Shown: positions 18,227 to 27,022, numbered from the stretch's first letter. The stretch is DNA of 41,085 nt from Corynebacterium meitnerae (GCF_027570075.1 NZ_JAKMUS010000019.1:1-41085), one strand, 5' to 3'. Program-made: numbers and translations. The notes: generated from the sequence alone by a model not told the origin.

Positions 18227-19162
18227 CTAGTCTCCTAACTCTCCTGTCCTAGCAGCCCGCACCCAATCTTCAGCCTGGGCGAGGCGGGCGGGATCCATCA
18301 TGGCAGACGGCACAACACCAGTGTCCTCTGAACGGTAGCGGGGCCAGGACCCCAGGAAGGTGACCCGGCTGGCGCGGAGCCAGAGGGAGCGAAGGGCCTC
18401 GGCAAGCGGGATGTCGTCGATGTGTCCCACCAGGTCAACGTAGAAGTTGTAGGTGTTGGCTTCCTCCCGGGTGGGGCGGGATTCAATGCGGGTGAGGTCC
18501 ACGCCACGGTAGGCGAATTCGTGCAGGGCGCCAACCAAGGTGCCGGCCTCGTTGGGGAGCTGGAAGACGACGGAAGTGCGGTCATCCCCCGTCCGTGGGG
18601 TGGGCACTCCGGTGGGCCCTGCCAGCACAAAGCGGGTGCGGGCGGTAGCCAGGTCGGCGATACCGGAGGCGTGCACCTCCAGGCCGAACAGGTCCGCGGC
18701 GCGCAGCGGCGCAGCAGCGACATCGGCCTTCCCCTCGGCCACAGCCTGGGCGGCAGCGGCGTTGGAGGTCGCGGCAAGATATTCCACCGACGGCAGGTTC
18801 TGGTTAAGCCAGCGGCGGACTTGGCGGTGGGCGACGGGGTGGGTGGAGAACCGGGTGGCGTCGATAAGCGAAAAGCCTGGCCTTGTCATGATGGCGAAGC
18901 TGATGGGCAGCTCCACCTCCCCGAAAATCTGCACGCCGGGCGCTTCGAGGAATGCATCGGATGTGCTGGTCACAGCGCCGTCGACGGAGTTCTCAATCGC
19001 GACGACGGCCCACTGCGCGCGGCCTTCGCGCACAGCGTTGAGGGCCTCGGAGGGTGAGTCGACGGGCAGCGGCGTGACCTCGCCGAGCCCCTCCACGAGC
19101 CGCCACAGCGCCTCCTCAGTAAACGTCCCCGCAGGACCCAGATACGCGACGGTTGCACTCAT
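18227..19162 (-). CDS. pheA: Prephenate dehydratase
   Basis: The 311-residue enzyme converts prephenate to phenylpyruvate in phenylalanine synthesis. Residues 1-185 form the catalytic PDT domain (YLGPAGTF at the start, the conserved ATARTRFVLAG near 173-183). The remainder holds the ACT regulatory domain with IESRPT near 228, which binds Phe for feedback inhibition. The start at ATG 19162 gives the standard N-terminus. A long upstream frame to 19348 is rejected, because TAGGCT lies eight bases before this ATG, without a Shine-Dalgarno (leaderless). The gene is divergent from the CPBP gene with only 25 bases between the start codons. Confidence 0.96.
   Translation of the reverse strand: MSATVAYLGPAGTFTEEALWRLVEGLGEVTPLPVDSPSEALNAVREGRAQWAVVAIENSVDGAVTSTSDAFLEAPGVQIFGEVELPISFAIMTRPGFSLIDATRFSTHPVAHRQVRRWLNQNLPSVEYLAATSNAAAAQAVAEGKADVAAAPLRAADLFGLEVHASGIADLATARTRFVLAGPTGVPTPRTGDDRTSVVFQLPNEAGTLVGALHEFAYRGVDLTRIESRPTREEANTYNFYVDLVGHIDDIPLAEALRSLWLRASRVTFLGSWPRYRSEDTGVVPSAMMDPARLAQAEDWVRAARTGELGD
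18859..18869 (+). repeat. Iterated 11-mer CGTCGATAAGC, copy 6 of 10
   Basis: Exact match inside pheA, coding Leu-Ile-Asp. Only 406 bases from copy 7 and in opposite orientation to it. Confidence 0.8.
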
Positions 19163-19170
19163 AAGTACCC

Positions 19171-19180
19171 AGCCTACAGT
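19171..19180. promoter_or_regulatory. Overlapping divergent -10 boxes of pheA and the CPBP gene
   Basis: TAGGCT (minus strand, 19176-19171) serves pheA, eight bases from its ATG. TACAGT (plus strand, 19175-19180) serves the CPBP gene, seven bases from its ATG. The hexamers share two base pairs, so both promoters cannot be opened independently. Confidence 0.6.
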
Positions 19181-19187
19181 TGCACCC

Positions 19188-19880
19188 ATGAAGCGACTTG
19201 TTGCCGAGGTGGCCATTGTTCTGTGCGTCACGTTCGGCATGGCGGGGGTCAAGGCTCTTTTAAGGCTTATCGACGCCGCCCAGTCCCCCCTCAACCAACA
19301 CCAGGTCGTGCTCAACGACGCGGCCTCCGCCCTCCCCTGGATCGACATCGCCCTCCAGGTAGCCTCCGCGCTGACCCTGCTCGCGTGGGGCGCGCTGGCG
19401 CTCTACCTGCTGGAACGCCGTTTGGAGCGGCCGGCGTGGCGGGACCTGGCCTGGGGTGTGGGGCTCGCGGCGCTGATCGGTCTGCCCGGCTTGGCCCTCT
19501 ATGTGGGGGCGTACCACCTTGGGTTCTCCGCGGAGGTGGTGCCGGCAACGGATGCCTCCCGCGTGCCGCTGCTCCTTTTGTGGTCGGCGGCGAATGCGTT
19601 CAGCGAAGAGATTGTGGTGGTGCTGTGGCTGGTCACCCGACTGCGGCAGCTGAAGGTGCCTGTGTGGGGTGCCGTGGCCGGATCGGCGGTGCTGCGTGGC
19701 TCTTATCACCTCTACCAGGGATTTTCGGCTGGTCTGGGCAACCTGGTGATGGGCGTTGTTTTTGCCTGTTTCTTCGCGCGAACCGGGAAGGTGTGGCCAC
19801 TGATCCTGGCGCACTTCCTCATCGATGTGGTGGCCTACGTGGGGTATCTCATGCTCGACCTCTCATGGCTTGGCCTGTAG
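19188..19880 (+). CDS. CPBP-family intramembrane protease-like protein
   Basis: The 230-residue protein has about six to seven membrane segments. CPBP (CAAX protease / bacteriocin-processing) motifs are seen as SEE (about residues 138-140), a SYHLYQG motif near 170 and HFLIDV near 210. The family rule EExxxR is not met, since the Arg position is Val (EEIVVV), so activity is uncertain. The start at ATG 19188 follows TACAGT by seven bases. It is divergent from pheA, with overlapping promoters. No neighbour points to a substrate. Confidence 0.82.
   Translation: MKRLVAEVAIVLCVTFGMAGVKALLRLIDAAQSPLNQHQVVLNDAASALPWIDIALQVASALTLLAWGALALYLLERRLERPAWRDLAWGVGLAALIGLPGLALYVGAYHLGFSAEVVPATDASRVPLLLLWSAANAFSEEIVVVLWLVTRLRQLKVPVWGAVAGSAVLRGSYHLYQGFSAGLGNLVMGVVFACFFARTGKVWPLILAHFLIDVVAYVGYLMLDLSWLGL
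19265..19275 (-). repeat. Iterated 11-mer CGTCGATAAGC, copy 7 of 10
   Basis: Exact match inside the CPBP gene, coding Leu-Ile-Asp. Confidence 0.8.
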
Positions 19881-19909
19881 CGCACCAGGGTTTTGCCGGG
19901 TCGACCGTT

Positions 19910-19915
19910 TAGAAT
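19910..19915 (+). promoter_or_regulatory. -10 box TAGAAT of the LCP gene (leaderless)
   Basis: TAGAAT is followed by seven bases and ATG 19923; there is no Shine-Dalgarno. This decides the start against in-frame ATG 19914. Confidence 0.6.
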
Positions 19916-19922
19916 GTCCCCC

Positions 19923-21185
19923 ATGTCCAACCCGCATTCCAACGATCCCCGGGACAACCCGGGGGAATTTCTACTGGATAAGGATGGCGCACCGCTCCTG
20001 GATAGGTACGGCCGTCCCATCCGCCGCCGCTCCGCCCAGCGGCCGGCGCAACCCCAGCGGGTAGAACGGGTAGAACGAGTGGAGCGGGTGCAGCGCCCGG
20101 AAAGGCCCCGCCAGCACATGCCTGGTGAAGGCGGCTACCAGCCCCGGCGCACACCGCTGCCGCCGCGGCAAGCAGCGCAGCGACCTGTACAGCGACCAGT
20201 ACAGCGACCAGCGCAAAGGCCGACGGGCAGACCCGCCCCGAGGCCTGTGCCGCGTCCGGCACCGCAACCGGTACAGAAGACCCGGCGCCGCCGGAACCCC
20301 ATGAACCTCCTGGGGTGGATCCTCTCGATCGTGCTGGTGGGCGCGGTGGCCATCACCTTGGTGGCGGACGCGCGGCTGGCGCGAGTGGATGCGCTGCCGG
20401 ATAACCGGATTGGTAATACGGCGGGGACGAACTGGCTGATCGTGGGGTCGGATTCCCGGCAGGGACTGTCGGAGGAAGACGTGCAGCGCCTGGGCACGGG
20501 TGGCGATATCGGCTCGGGCCGCACGGACGCCATCATGCTGCTGCACATCCCGGCGACGGGGCAGGCAACGTTGCTATCCATTCCGCGTGATTCCTACGTG
20601 AACATCCCGGGGTACGGCAGCGACAAGATCAACGCGGCGTTTGCCTTCGGCGGGCCGAAACTGCTCAGTGAGACGGTAGAAAACGCCACCGGTTTGCGGG
20701 TGGACCGCTATGCCGAAGTGGGTATGGGCGGTCTGGCCGGCCTGACGGATGTGGTCGGCGGCGTTGAGGTGTGCCCGCCCGAGCCGATCCAGGATCCGCT
20801 GGCCAACCTGGATATTCAGGCGGGCTGCCAGGTGGTGGATGGGCCGACAGCGCTGGGGTATGTGCGTACGCGTGCAACGGCGATGGGTGACCTGGATCGC
20901 GTCATGCGTCAGCGGGAATTCCTCAGTGCGCTGATGCACACGGTTGTGTCACCGAAGGTGCTGCTCAACCCGTTCCGAATCGTGCCGTTGGCGTTGAAGG
21001 GTAGTGGGCTGTTTATCGTCGGCAAGCGTGATCACGTGTGGAACCTCGCGCGACTGGCATTGGCCATGCGCGGCGGGATCAATACGGAGACGGTGCCGAT
21101 CTCCCACTTCGCTGACACTGAGGTGGGCAACGTCGCCGTGTGGGACGACGCCGCCGCAGCTCAGTTGTTTGGGGGAATGCGGTAG
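19923..21185 (+). CDS. LytR-CpsA-Psr (LCP) family cell-wall glycopolymer ligase
   Basis: The 420-residue protein has a cytoplasmic N-terminal tail of about 115 residues, rich in Arg, Pro and Gln, with short tandem repeats (VERVERV, then QRPVQRPVQRP). One membrane helix follows at about 125-145 (LGWILSIVLVGAVAITLV), then the extracytoplasmic LCP domain. The domain motifs are GSDSRQG, GRTDAIML, SIPRDSYVNIPG, DKINAAFAFGG and YVRTRATAMGDLDRVMRQREF. LCP enzymes attach arabinogalactan or other glycopolymers to peptidoglycan, consistent with glf in the same window. Its stop abuts the permease stop on the opposite strand with no gap. Confidence 0.93.
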   Translation: MSNPHSNDPRDNPGEFLLDKDGAPLLDRYGRPIRRRSAQRPAQPQRVERVERVERVQRPERPRQHMPGEGGYQPRRTPLPPRQAAQRPVQRPVQRPAQRPTGRPAPRPVPRPAPQPVQKTRRRRNPMNLLGWILSIVLVGAVAITLVADARLARVDALPDNRIGNTAGTNWLIVGSDSRQGLSEEDVQRLGTGGDIGSGRTDAIMLLHIPATGQATLLSIPRDSYVNIPGYGSDKINAAFAFGGPKLLSETVENATGLRVDRYAEVGMGGLAGLTDVVGGVEVCPPEPIQDPLANLDIQAGCQVVDGPTALGYVRTRATAMGDLDRVMRQREFLSALMHTVVSPKVLLNPFRIVPLALKGSGLFIVGKRDHVWNLARLALAMRGGINTETVPISHFADTEVGNVAVWDDAAAAQLFGGMR

Positions 21186-22643
21186 TTAACCGCGATCGTC
21201 GAGAGGCGTTGCTCCCGGCACGTGATCATTCACACCGGGGAGCTTGTGGCGGCCGGTGATGTAGAACATCGCGACGGTGATAACGCTGAACGCGACACCG
21301 ACGAAGAACGCGCCACGGAAGGCCGGCAGCCACAGCATGATGCCGAAAGTGAACAGGATGAACACCACGGCGAAGTACTGGCCGTACGGGAAGAACGGGG
21401 TCTTGTACGGCAGGGCTGCTTCTTCCTCCGGGGTCATGTGACGGCGCGAGGCCAGGTGTGCCAGGAGGATCATCAGCCACACGAAGATGGTGGCGAAGGT
21501 GGCCAGGGACGCCACGATCTCAAAGATGCGCTCCGGCATGAGCGTGTTGGCTACAACACCGATGACCATGACGGCGATGAGGATCACCGTGGTCATCACT
21601 GGAACATCGCGCACCGTCTTTGCCATGATCTTCGGGGCAAAGTGCTGCTTGGCCAGGCCGGTGAGCACGCGACCGGCGCCGAAGAGGTCCGCGTTGATGG
21701 CAGACAGAGCAGCGGTGATGACCACGAAGTTGAGCAGGCCAGCAGCCCAGTTCACGCCCAGGGCAGAGAAGATCTGCACGAACGGGGACTGGTCACCGGT
21801 GATGGAGCGCCACGGGTTGATCATCAGGATGATCAGGATGGACAGCACGTAGAAGAGCAGGATGCGCACCGGCACCGTGTTAATGGACTGCGGGATCGCC
21901 TTCTTCGGGTCCTTGGCCTCCGTACCGGCCACACCGATGATCTCGGTGCCACCGAAGGCGAAGAGCACGAGGATGAAGGACGCGATCATGCCCTCAATGC
22001 CGTTGGGGAAGAACCCGCCGTCATTGACCAGGTTGGCCGGACCGGTGGTCTCTGCGCCCGACAGACCGAAGGCCAGCACGGCAGCACCAGCAACGATCAT
22101 GGCCACAACAGCCCCGACCTTGATCACCGTGAACCAGAACTCCAGTTCACCGAAGGCCTTTGCGCTGGCCAGGTTGGCGGCGCCCACAATGAGCAGTGCG
22201 GCCACGATCCACACCCAGCGGGACACATCTGGGAACCAGAAGCCCATGTAGATGCCGATGGCGGTGAGGTCCGCCAGGGCCACGATGACCATCTCAAAGG
22301 CGAACATCCAACCGGTGAGGTAGCCGGCCGCACCACCCATGTGGGCGCGGGTGTACTCCGCAAACGAGCCGGTGACAGGATGGCGCACGGCCATCTCACC
22401 CAAGGCACGCAGCATGAAGTACACCACCGCGCCGCCCAGCAGGTACACCAGCAGGACAGACGGACCGGCAGCCTGGATGGCGCCGGCGGAACCGTAGAAC
22501 AAGCCGGTACCAATGGCGGAGCCCAAGGCAATGAAGTTGAGGTGGCGCGTGTTCAGCCCTTTCGGGCGGTGCTTCAGCGCAAGCGCTGAAGCAGCAGAAC
22601 CAGCGGAAGAAGCAGAAGAATCGGGGGAAAATGCAGTGGACAT
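21186..22643 (-). CDS. Amino-acid permease (APC superfamily, AAT family)
   Basis: The 485-residue integral membrane protein has about twelve helices. It begins with the AAT-family entrance motif (LNTRHLNFIALGSAIGTGLFYGS, key residues G-S-A-I-G-T-G-L-F at about 40-48), and has the internal EMAVRHPVTGSFAEYT and a GTEIIGVAGTEAKDP region. It is most like ProY, AroP, CycA and GabP carriers, and imports an amino acid with protons. The substrate cannot be fixed from sequence. The cytoplasmic N-terminal leader is Ser/Ala-rich. It lies downstream of, and co-oriented with, DUF5926 and the phosphodiesterase, and is convergent and abutting with the LCP gene. Confidence 0.92.
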   Translation of the reverse strand: MSTAFSPDSSASSAGSAASALALKHRPKGLNTRHLNFIALGSAIGTGLFYGSAGAIQAAGPSVLLVYLLGGAVVYFMLRALGEMAVRHPVTGSFAEYTRAHMGGAAGYLTGWMFAFEMVIVALADLTAIGIYMGFWFPDVSRWVWIVAALLIVGAANLASAKAFGELEFWFTVIKVGAVVAMIVAGAAVLAFGLSGAETTGPANLVNDGGFFPNGIEGMIASFILVLFAFGGTEIIGVAGTEAKDPKKAIPQSINTVPVRILLFYVLSILIILMINPWRSITGDQSPFVQIFSALGVNWAAGLLNFVVITAALSAINADLFGAGRVLTGLAKQHFAPKIMAKTVRDVPVMTTVILIAVMVIGVVANTLMPERIFEIVASLATFATIFVWLMILLAHLASRRHMTPEEEAALPYKTPFFPYGQYFAVVFILFTFGIMLWLPAFRGAFFVGVAFSVITVAMFYITGRHKLPGVNDHVPGATPLDDRG

Positions 22644-22652
22644 GATCAGTTT

Positions 22653-23564
22653 CTAGATGGTGACCTGGCGGGATTTGATGTTTTCCAGCTGCTTGCGTTC
22701 ATCCGCATTCAGCTGTTCATCGTTGCCGTATTCCTTCTCAATGGCGGCATTCAGCGTGGTCAGCGCGTCAGCGTAGGACGCCGGTTCCACAGCCGGGTCC
22801 AAGTCGAAGACCGGGACGACGAGGCCATGGGTACGGAAGGTGCCGGCGAGCTTGGAGCCCTCACCGAGGTTGAGCTCACCGCGGGCAGCGATGCGGGCAA
22901 GGGCGTTGAGGAGCAGACGCTCATCATCTTCCTGGCGGACCCAACGGATGTGGGCCTTGCCGCCGCCCGGGTTCACCCACCAGATCGCGCCCGGCAGCTC
23001 CGGGGCCACCTGCACGGACGGGATGATCGCGTCGTTGGCGCGAGCCAGTGCCTGCTGGATCTGCGGGTTCACCGCAGCAGCATCGCTGAACCACCAGTTG
23101 AAGTCGTTGTGGGTGGTGATGTCGAGGGTCTGGTTAGCGTCGATAAGCGTTGAAAGCTCCGGCTGCGAACCATCCGCAGCGGTGGAGCCAAGCGTTTCAC
23201 CTGGCTGCGCATTCACAACCCAGTTGAGGGCGTACGCGAGGTCACGGCCCGGGTTGATGGAGTGGGACTGAACCTGGAGCGCCACCATGCGCTCCCCGCC
23301 CTCCTCCGCCGGGCGGACAAGCGCCGCACCAGCGCCGGGCAGCACCGTTGCTACCGTGACCGGGGTGCCGTTGACCTCGATCTTTGCCGTGGCGGACGGC
23401 ACAAACTCCTGCAATGCAACAAGGTCCGCCTCAGCGGCGAACCCCTTGTATGGGCGCGGGTCCTTCTGCAGCGCCTCACGCTCAGCGGCACGCGCCGCCA
23501 ACTTCGCCTGACGGCGGCTCATGCCCTCGGGCAGATCTTCCTTCTTACGGTTCTTTTTGGCCAT
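22653..23564 (-). CDS. DUF5926 family protein
   Basis: The 303-residue soluble protein of an actinobacterial family has unknown function. It starts MAKKNRKKEDLPEGMSRRQ, a basic tail as in RNA- or ribosome-associated proteins, and has an acidic/hydrophobic globular remainder with a WVNPGGGKAHIRWV segment. The start at ATG 23564 is preferred to ATG 23570 because TAAACT ends seven bases before it. It lies between the glycerophosphodiesterase and the permease on the same strand, ten bases from the permease start. No catalytic motif is recognised. Confidence 0.85.
   Translation of the reverse strand: MAKKNRKKEDLPEGMSRRQAKLAARAAEREALQKDPRPYKGFAAEADLVALQEFVPSATAKIEVNGTPVTVATVLPGAGAALVRPAEEGGERMVALQVQSHSINPGRDLAYALNWVVNAQPGETLGSTAADGSQPELSTLIDANQTLDITTHNDFNWWFSDAAAVNPQIQQALARANDAIIPSVQVAPELPGAIWWVNPGGGKAHIRWVRQEDDERLLLNALARIAARGELNLGEGSKLAGTFRTHGLVVPVFDLDPAVEPASYADALTTLNAAIEKEYGNDEQLNADERKQLENIKSRQVTI
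23138..23148 (+). repeat. Iterated 11-mer CGTCGATAAGC, copy 8 of 10
   Basis: Exact match inside the DUF5926 gene, coding Leu-Ile-Asp. Confidence 0.8.
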
Positions 23565-23571
23565 GCCCATT

Positions 23572-23577
23572 AGTTTA
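23572..23577 (-). promoter_or_regulatory. -10 box TAAACT of the DUF5926 gene (leaderless)
   Basis: TAAACT is followed by seven bases and ATG 23564 on the minus strand. Confidence 0.55.
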
Positions 23578-23601
23578 ATGGGCTGGTTCGATGAGCTGGG
23601 A

Positions 23602-24366
23602 CTACCCCACAGACACTGGCGTGACGGGGTGGTCGCGGAAAAGATCCACCGCCATGTGTGGCAGGTCCGTCGCAATGATGTCCACGCCCTTCTCACGGCA
23701 CCACAACATGTCCTTGGGCAGGTTGACGGTCCACGTATACGTCTTCAACCCGCGGAACCCCAACAGTTCCTGCTTGGACCGAAGATGTGCCAGAGCCGGG
23801 CCGACACCATACGGGCGAGAGAACATCGTGTTGTTCTTGTTCCACTTCATTTCACGCAGGCGGAACAGGTAAAACGTTTCCAGATCAGGCACAGTCTGCT
23901 TGAAATAGCGCATGGCCGAATGGGAGAAGGAAATGAGATGAATGCGCGGATCTTCCTTCATTCCGCGGTACCAGAGGGTGCGCACGGTCTGCTCATCTAC
24001 TTCCGGCCCGTAGCGGGTGGGGTGCTTGGTTTCAATGTAGATGTGCTTGTCGGGGTAGTCCTCGAGGAGGTCCAACAATTCGTCAAGAAGCAGAATCTGC
24101 TGCGGGTCTTCCTTGGTGCCAAAGTTGAACTTGCGGATGTCCTCGAAGTCCATCTTGGCAATGCGCCCCATGCCATCCGACGTCCTGTTGATGAATGCGT
24201 CATGGTGCACGACAAGGCGGCCATCGCGCGTGAGCCTCACGTCACACTCAATGCCATGAACCCCGTCGAGCTTCAATGCTTCCTCAAACGCACGCAAGGT
24301 CGATTCCGGGTACAACCCGGACATTCCACGGTGGGCGACGATGTGCGGATCCGACTTCAGCGTCAT
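23602..24366 (-). CDS. glpQ: Glycerophosphodiester phosphodiesterase
   Basis: The 254-residue enzyme hydrolyses glycerophosphodiesters to glycerol 3-phosphate and an alcohol. The active site is complete: H12-R13 in AHRG, E40 and D42 in GIECDV, H55 in VVHHD. IYIETKHP follows, and a late DIIATDLP. It has no signal peptide and is thus cytosolic, in contrast to periplasmic GlpQ of enterobacteria. The start is ATG 24366, with TACTCT seven bases upstream (leaderless). The divergent hydrolase starts 131 bases away. It may feed glycerol 3-phosphate to the same lipid pool as glpK. Confidence 0.93.
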   Translation of the reverse strand: MTLKSDPHIVAHRGMSGLYPESTLRAFEEALKLDGVHGIECDVRLTRDGRLVVHHDAFINRTSDGMGRIAKMDFEDIRKFNFGTKEDPQQILLLDELLDLLEDYPDKHIYIETKHPTRYGPEVDEQTVRTLWYRGMKEDPRIHLISFSHSAMRYFKQTVPDLETFYLFRLREMKWNKNNTMFSRPYGVGPALAHLRSKQELLGFRGLKTYTWTVNLPKDMLWCREKGVDIIATDLPHMAVDLFRDHPVTPVSVG

Positions 24367-24373
24367 GCCTGCC

Positions 24374-24379
24374 AGAGTA
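24374..24379 (-). promoter_or_regulatory. -10 box TACTCT of the phosphodiesterase gene (leaderless)
   Basis: TACTCT on the minus strand is followed by seven bases and ATG 24366. Confidence 0.55.
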
Positions 24380-24497
24380 GGCCGGGTGGGTACAAACGTC
24401 GAGTGCACGGTGGGAAAACACCGAGTTATCACGCATTGATCACGTGCTGTTCACCTTTTGTTGACCGCGTGTCCGCTTGATTTGCCACAATGTGTTT

Positions 24498-26375
24498 ATG
24501 TTCAAGTCTCCGCGGGATGCTCTGAAGAAGTTGCGACCTCGCCGCCGTGCCGTGCGCGCCCCGCTGTATGCCGTGGAGCTGTTTGCTGATCTCACGCCGA
24601 TGGTGCGCATGTCGGGTCTGCGCCGGCTGCCGGAGAACTTCACGTCGGGCATTCTGGGCGCGGAGGTCGCCGCGTGGAGCGCGATTTCGCCGTCGCTGCT
24701 CCCGCACCCATGGTGGGTGACCACGGCGAATGTGGCTATTGGCCAGGCCGCTGGGCACTCGGTGGGCGTGGGCCTGGCCAATCTGATCACGGGTGTCAGC
24801 GATGCGTTCGGGTGGACGAAGGCCCGTCGTCTGCGCCAAAAAACAGCGCCGTTCGTGCAGTTCGCCATGGGCACAGTCACTGTGGGCACGTATCTCACAG
24901 CTGCTTTACGACGTTCTGAGCACGAACGCCTCGTCGAAGAATCCCACAACCGGGGTCCCCTCCAAACCCTGGCTGGCATTGCCCTGGGGTCGCTCGGTTA
25001 CGGTGCGTTGCTGCTGGTCGGCGAAGGTATCCAAATGTCCACGAAGCGCTTCAACCAGCAGCTACGCCGGTGGATGCCACCAGTAGTGTCGTGGCCGTTG
25101 GCCATCGCCGGCATGGGCGCGCTGGGAGCGGTGCTGACGGACAAGGTGGTGATCCGCCAGATCCTCAACAGCGCCTACCGCAACGCTGATGCCTTGAACC
25201 GCGAGTTCCTTCCCGGCGCGGCAAAGCCCCGGGAAAGGGAGCGTTCCGGTTCCCCCGCTTCCTTGGAAAAGTGGAAGTACCTTGGCCGCCAGGGCCGTGC
25301 CGTCGTGGCGGGTGGGCCGCGCCCGCACGATATCGCCGAGGTCCTTGGCGTGCCTGTCTCTGAGGTCAAACAGCCGATTCGCGTGTTCATCGGTCTGAAG
25401 AACCGCACGCCTGAGCACCAGGCTGAGATGGTGCTGCGGGAGATGGACCGCACCGATGCCTGGTCCCGCAAACACATCGCCGTGATGAGTTCCGCCGGCA
25501 CCGGCTGGATCAATGATTTCCACACCTCCGGCTTTGAATTCCTTAGCCAAGGCGATTGCGCCATCGCGGCCATGCAGTATTCCTTCATGCCCTCGGCGTA
25601 CTCCTATGCCTCGGACCGTGAAGTGCCTGTCCGCAGCGCAAAAACGCTGCTCGCAGCGGTGAAGAAACGGTTGGACGCGATGCCTGAGGATAAGCGCCCC
25701 CTCCTTTATGTTGGCGGTGAATCCTTAGGCGCCTACGGCTTGACCGATTCCTTCGATAGCGTTGAGCAGCTCATCTCCACCGTGGACGGCGGCGTGTTCA
25801 CCGGCGCCCCGGGATTTACCCGCAACATCGCTGAGCTCACCCGCCGGCGCGACCCAGGCAGCCCCCAACGTCTGCCCGTGGTGGACGGCGGACGCAATAT
25901 CCGTTTCGCTGCCCACCCGGACCACCTGCACCACACCTTTGATGGCTCTGGGTACGAGCAAGAGTGGGAATTCCCCCGCACCGTTTTCGCCCAGCACGCC
26001 TCTGACCCCGTGGTGTGGTGGGACTGGCGCTTGTTCTTCAACCAACCGGACTGGCTGCGCGAGCCCGGTTCCCGCGGCATCAAAGCCCCGGCCGCACAGC
26101 ACCTTGATGTGCCCCAATCCATGCGGTGGATGCCCTTTATCACCGGCTGGCAAGTGGGCGTTGACCAGTTGATTTCCCTCAACCCACCCGGCGGCCACGG
26201 CCACCAGTACCACGAAGAAACAGTGGCCTACTGGAATGCCGTGTTGGACACCGGCTTCTCCGCCGACGCGATCCGCCGGATCCATGGCTGGATCATGCAG
26301 GACTCCACACGCCTTCGCGCCACCGCCGCGGGTGCTGCCAAGGAGACTGCGAAAGAGACCTTCGGCACGGACTAG
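24498..26375 (+). CDS. Membrane-anchored alpha/beta-hydrolase (Abhydrolase_9 family)
   Basis: The 625-residue protein has an N-terminal module with about four membrane segments (about residues 60-230, Abhydrolase_9_N type). The C-terminal alpha/beta-hydrolase domain has the nucleophile elbow GGESLG near residue 415, SDPVVWWDW near 505 and a His-rich HGHQYHEETVAYW near 580 as the likely acid and His regions. A DDXX-type lipase, esterase or acyltransferase activity on envelope lipids is plausible, but none is proven for the family. ATG 24498 is used. The only nearby -10-like hexamer is CACAAT, six bases upstream. Its stop overlaps the msrA stop by four bases. Confidence 0.88.
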   Translation: MFKSPRDALKKLRPRRRAVRAPLYAVELFADLTPMVRMSGLRRLPENFTSGILGAEVAAWSAISPSLLPHPWWVTTANVAIGQAAGHSVGVGLANLITGVSDAFGWTKARRLRQKTAPFVQFAMGTVTVGTYLTAALRRSEHERLVEESHNRGPLQTLAGIALGSLGYGALLLVGEGIQMSTKRFNQQLRRWMPPVVSWPLAIAGMGALGAVLTDKVVIRQILNSAYRNADALNREFLPGAAKPRERERSGSPASLEKWKYLGRQGRAVVAGGPRPHDIAEVLGVPVSEVKQPIRVFIGLKNRTPEHQAEMVLREMDRTDAWSRKHIAVMSSAGTGWINDFHTSGFEFLSQGDCAIAAMQYSFMPSAYSYASDREVPVRSAKTLLAAVKKRLDAMPEDKRPLLYVGGESLGAYGLTDSFDSVEQLISTVDGGVFTGAPGFTRNIAELTRRRDPGSPQRLPVVDGGRNIRFAAHPDHLHHTFDGSGYEQEWEFPRTVFAQHASDPVVWWDWRLFFNQPDWLREPGSRGIKAPAAQHLDVPQSMRWMPFITGWQVGVDQLISLNPPGGHGHQYHEETVAYWNAVLDTGFSADAIRRIHGWIMQDSTRLRATAAGAAKETAKETFGTD

Positions 26376-27022
26376 ATCCCGCAGGCCACCCCTGTGGAGT
26401 GGTGCGGGCAGTACCCATTAGGCACTTTGTGCAGGTACTGCTGGTGCTCATCCTCGGCGAGGTAGTAGTCCACGTTGCTGGCCACCTCCGTCGTGATGGC
26501 CCCAAAACCAGCCGCTGCCAAGTCCTTGCCGTAGTCCGCGATCCACCCGCGGATGAGTTCAGCCTCTTCCTCCGCGTCTGGGCCGGAGGTGTAAAACGCC
26601 GAGCGGTATTGCGTTCCCACATCATTGCCCTGACGGAAACCTTGCGTCGGGTCATGGGCTTCCAGCGCGATCTTGACTAATTCTTTGAGGCTGACCTGTG
26701 CCGGGTCGTAGATAACCTCCACCAACTCCACGTGGTTCGTGGAACCCGAGCACACCTCCCCATACGTCGGATTCGGGGTGGTGCCACCGCCGTAGCCCAC
26801 TGACGTGGACTCCACACCCGGGGTCTGCCAATAGATTTTCTCTGCACCCCAGAAGCATCCGATGCCCACCAAGAGGCGCTTCTGCCCCTCACGCCACGGG
26901 CCGGTAATCGGGGTGCCCAACACTGCGTGCGGGAGTGGGTTGGGCAACACCGGTTCTGCCCGGCCGGGCAGGGTTGCGTCCGGGGCCACGAGGTGCGGGG
27001 TACGTCCGAAGAAGAAAGCCAT
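26372..27022 (-). CDS. msrA: Peptide-methionine (S)-S-oxide reductase
   Basis: The 216-residue cytosolic repair enzyme has the nucleophile in GCFWG (Cys56). The family motifs GYGGG and THVELVEV-like NHVELVEVIYDP follow, and the recycling cysteines are C205 and C214 in the C-terminal GYCPHHSTGVACGI. It reduces methionine S-sulfoxide using thioredoxin-like donors. The first 45 residues are the short extension typical of actinobacterial MsrA. It lies next to sodA in divergent orientation, a sensible oxidative-stress pairing. An AGGA lies close to the start, and TAACAAT sits a few bases upstream as a possible -10. Confidence 0.95.
   Translation of the reverse strand: MAFFFGRTPHLVAPDATLPGRAEPVLPNPLPHAVLGTPITGPWREGQKRLLVGIGCFWGAEKIYWQTPGVESTSVGYGGGTTPNPTYGEVCSGSTNHVELVEVIYDPAQVSLKELVKIALEAHDPTQGFRQGNDVGTQYRSAFYTSGPDAEEEAELIRGWIADYGKDLAAAGFGAITTEVASNVDYYLAEDEHQQYLHKVPNGYCPHHSTGVACGI

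Noticed and set aside
21222..22589. 455-residue frame opposite the amino-acid permease
   Set aside because: His/Gly/Asp-rich composition is the shadow of hydrophobic codons on the other strand.
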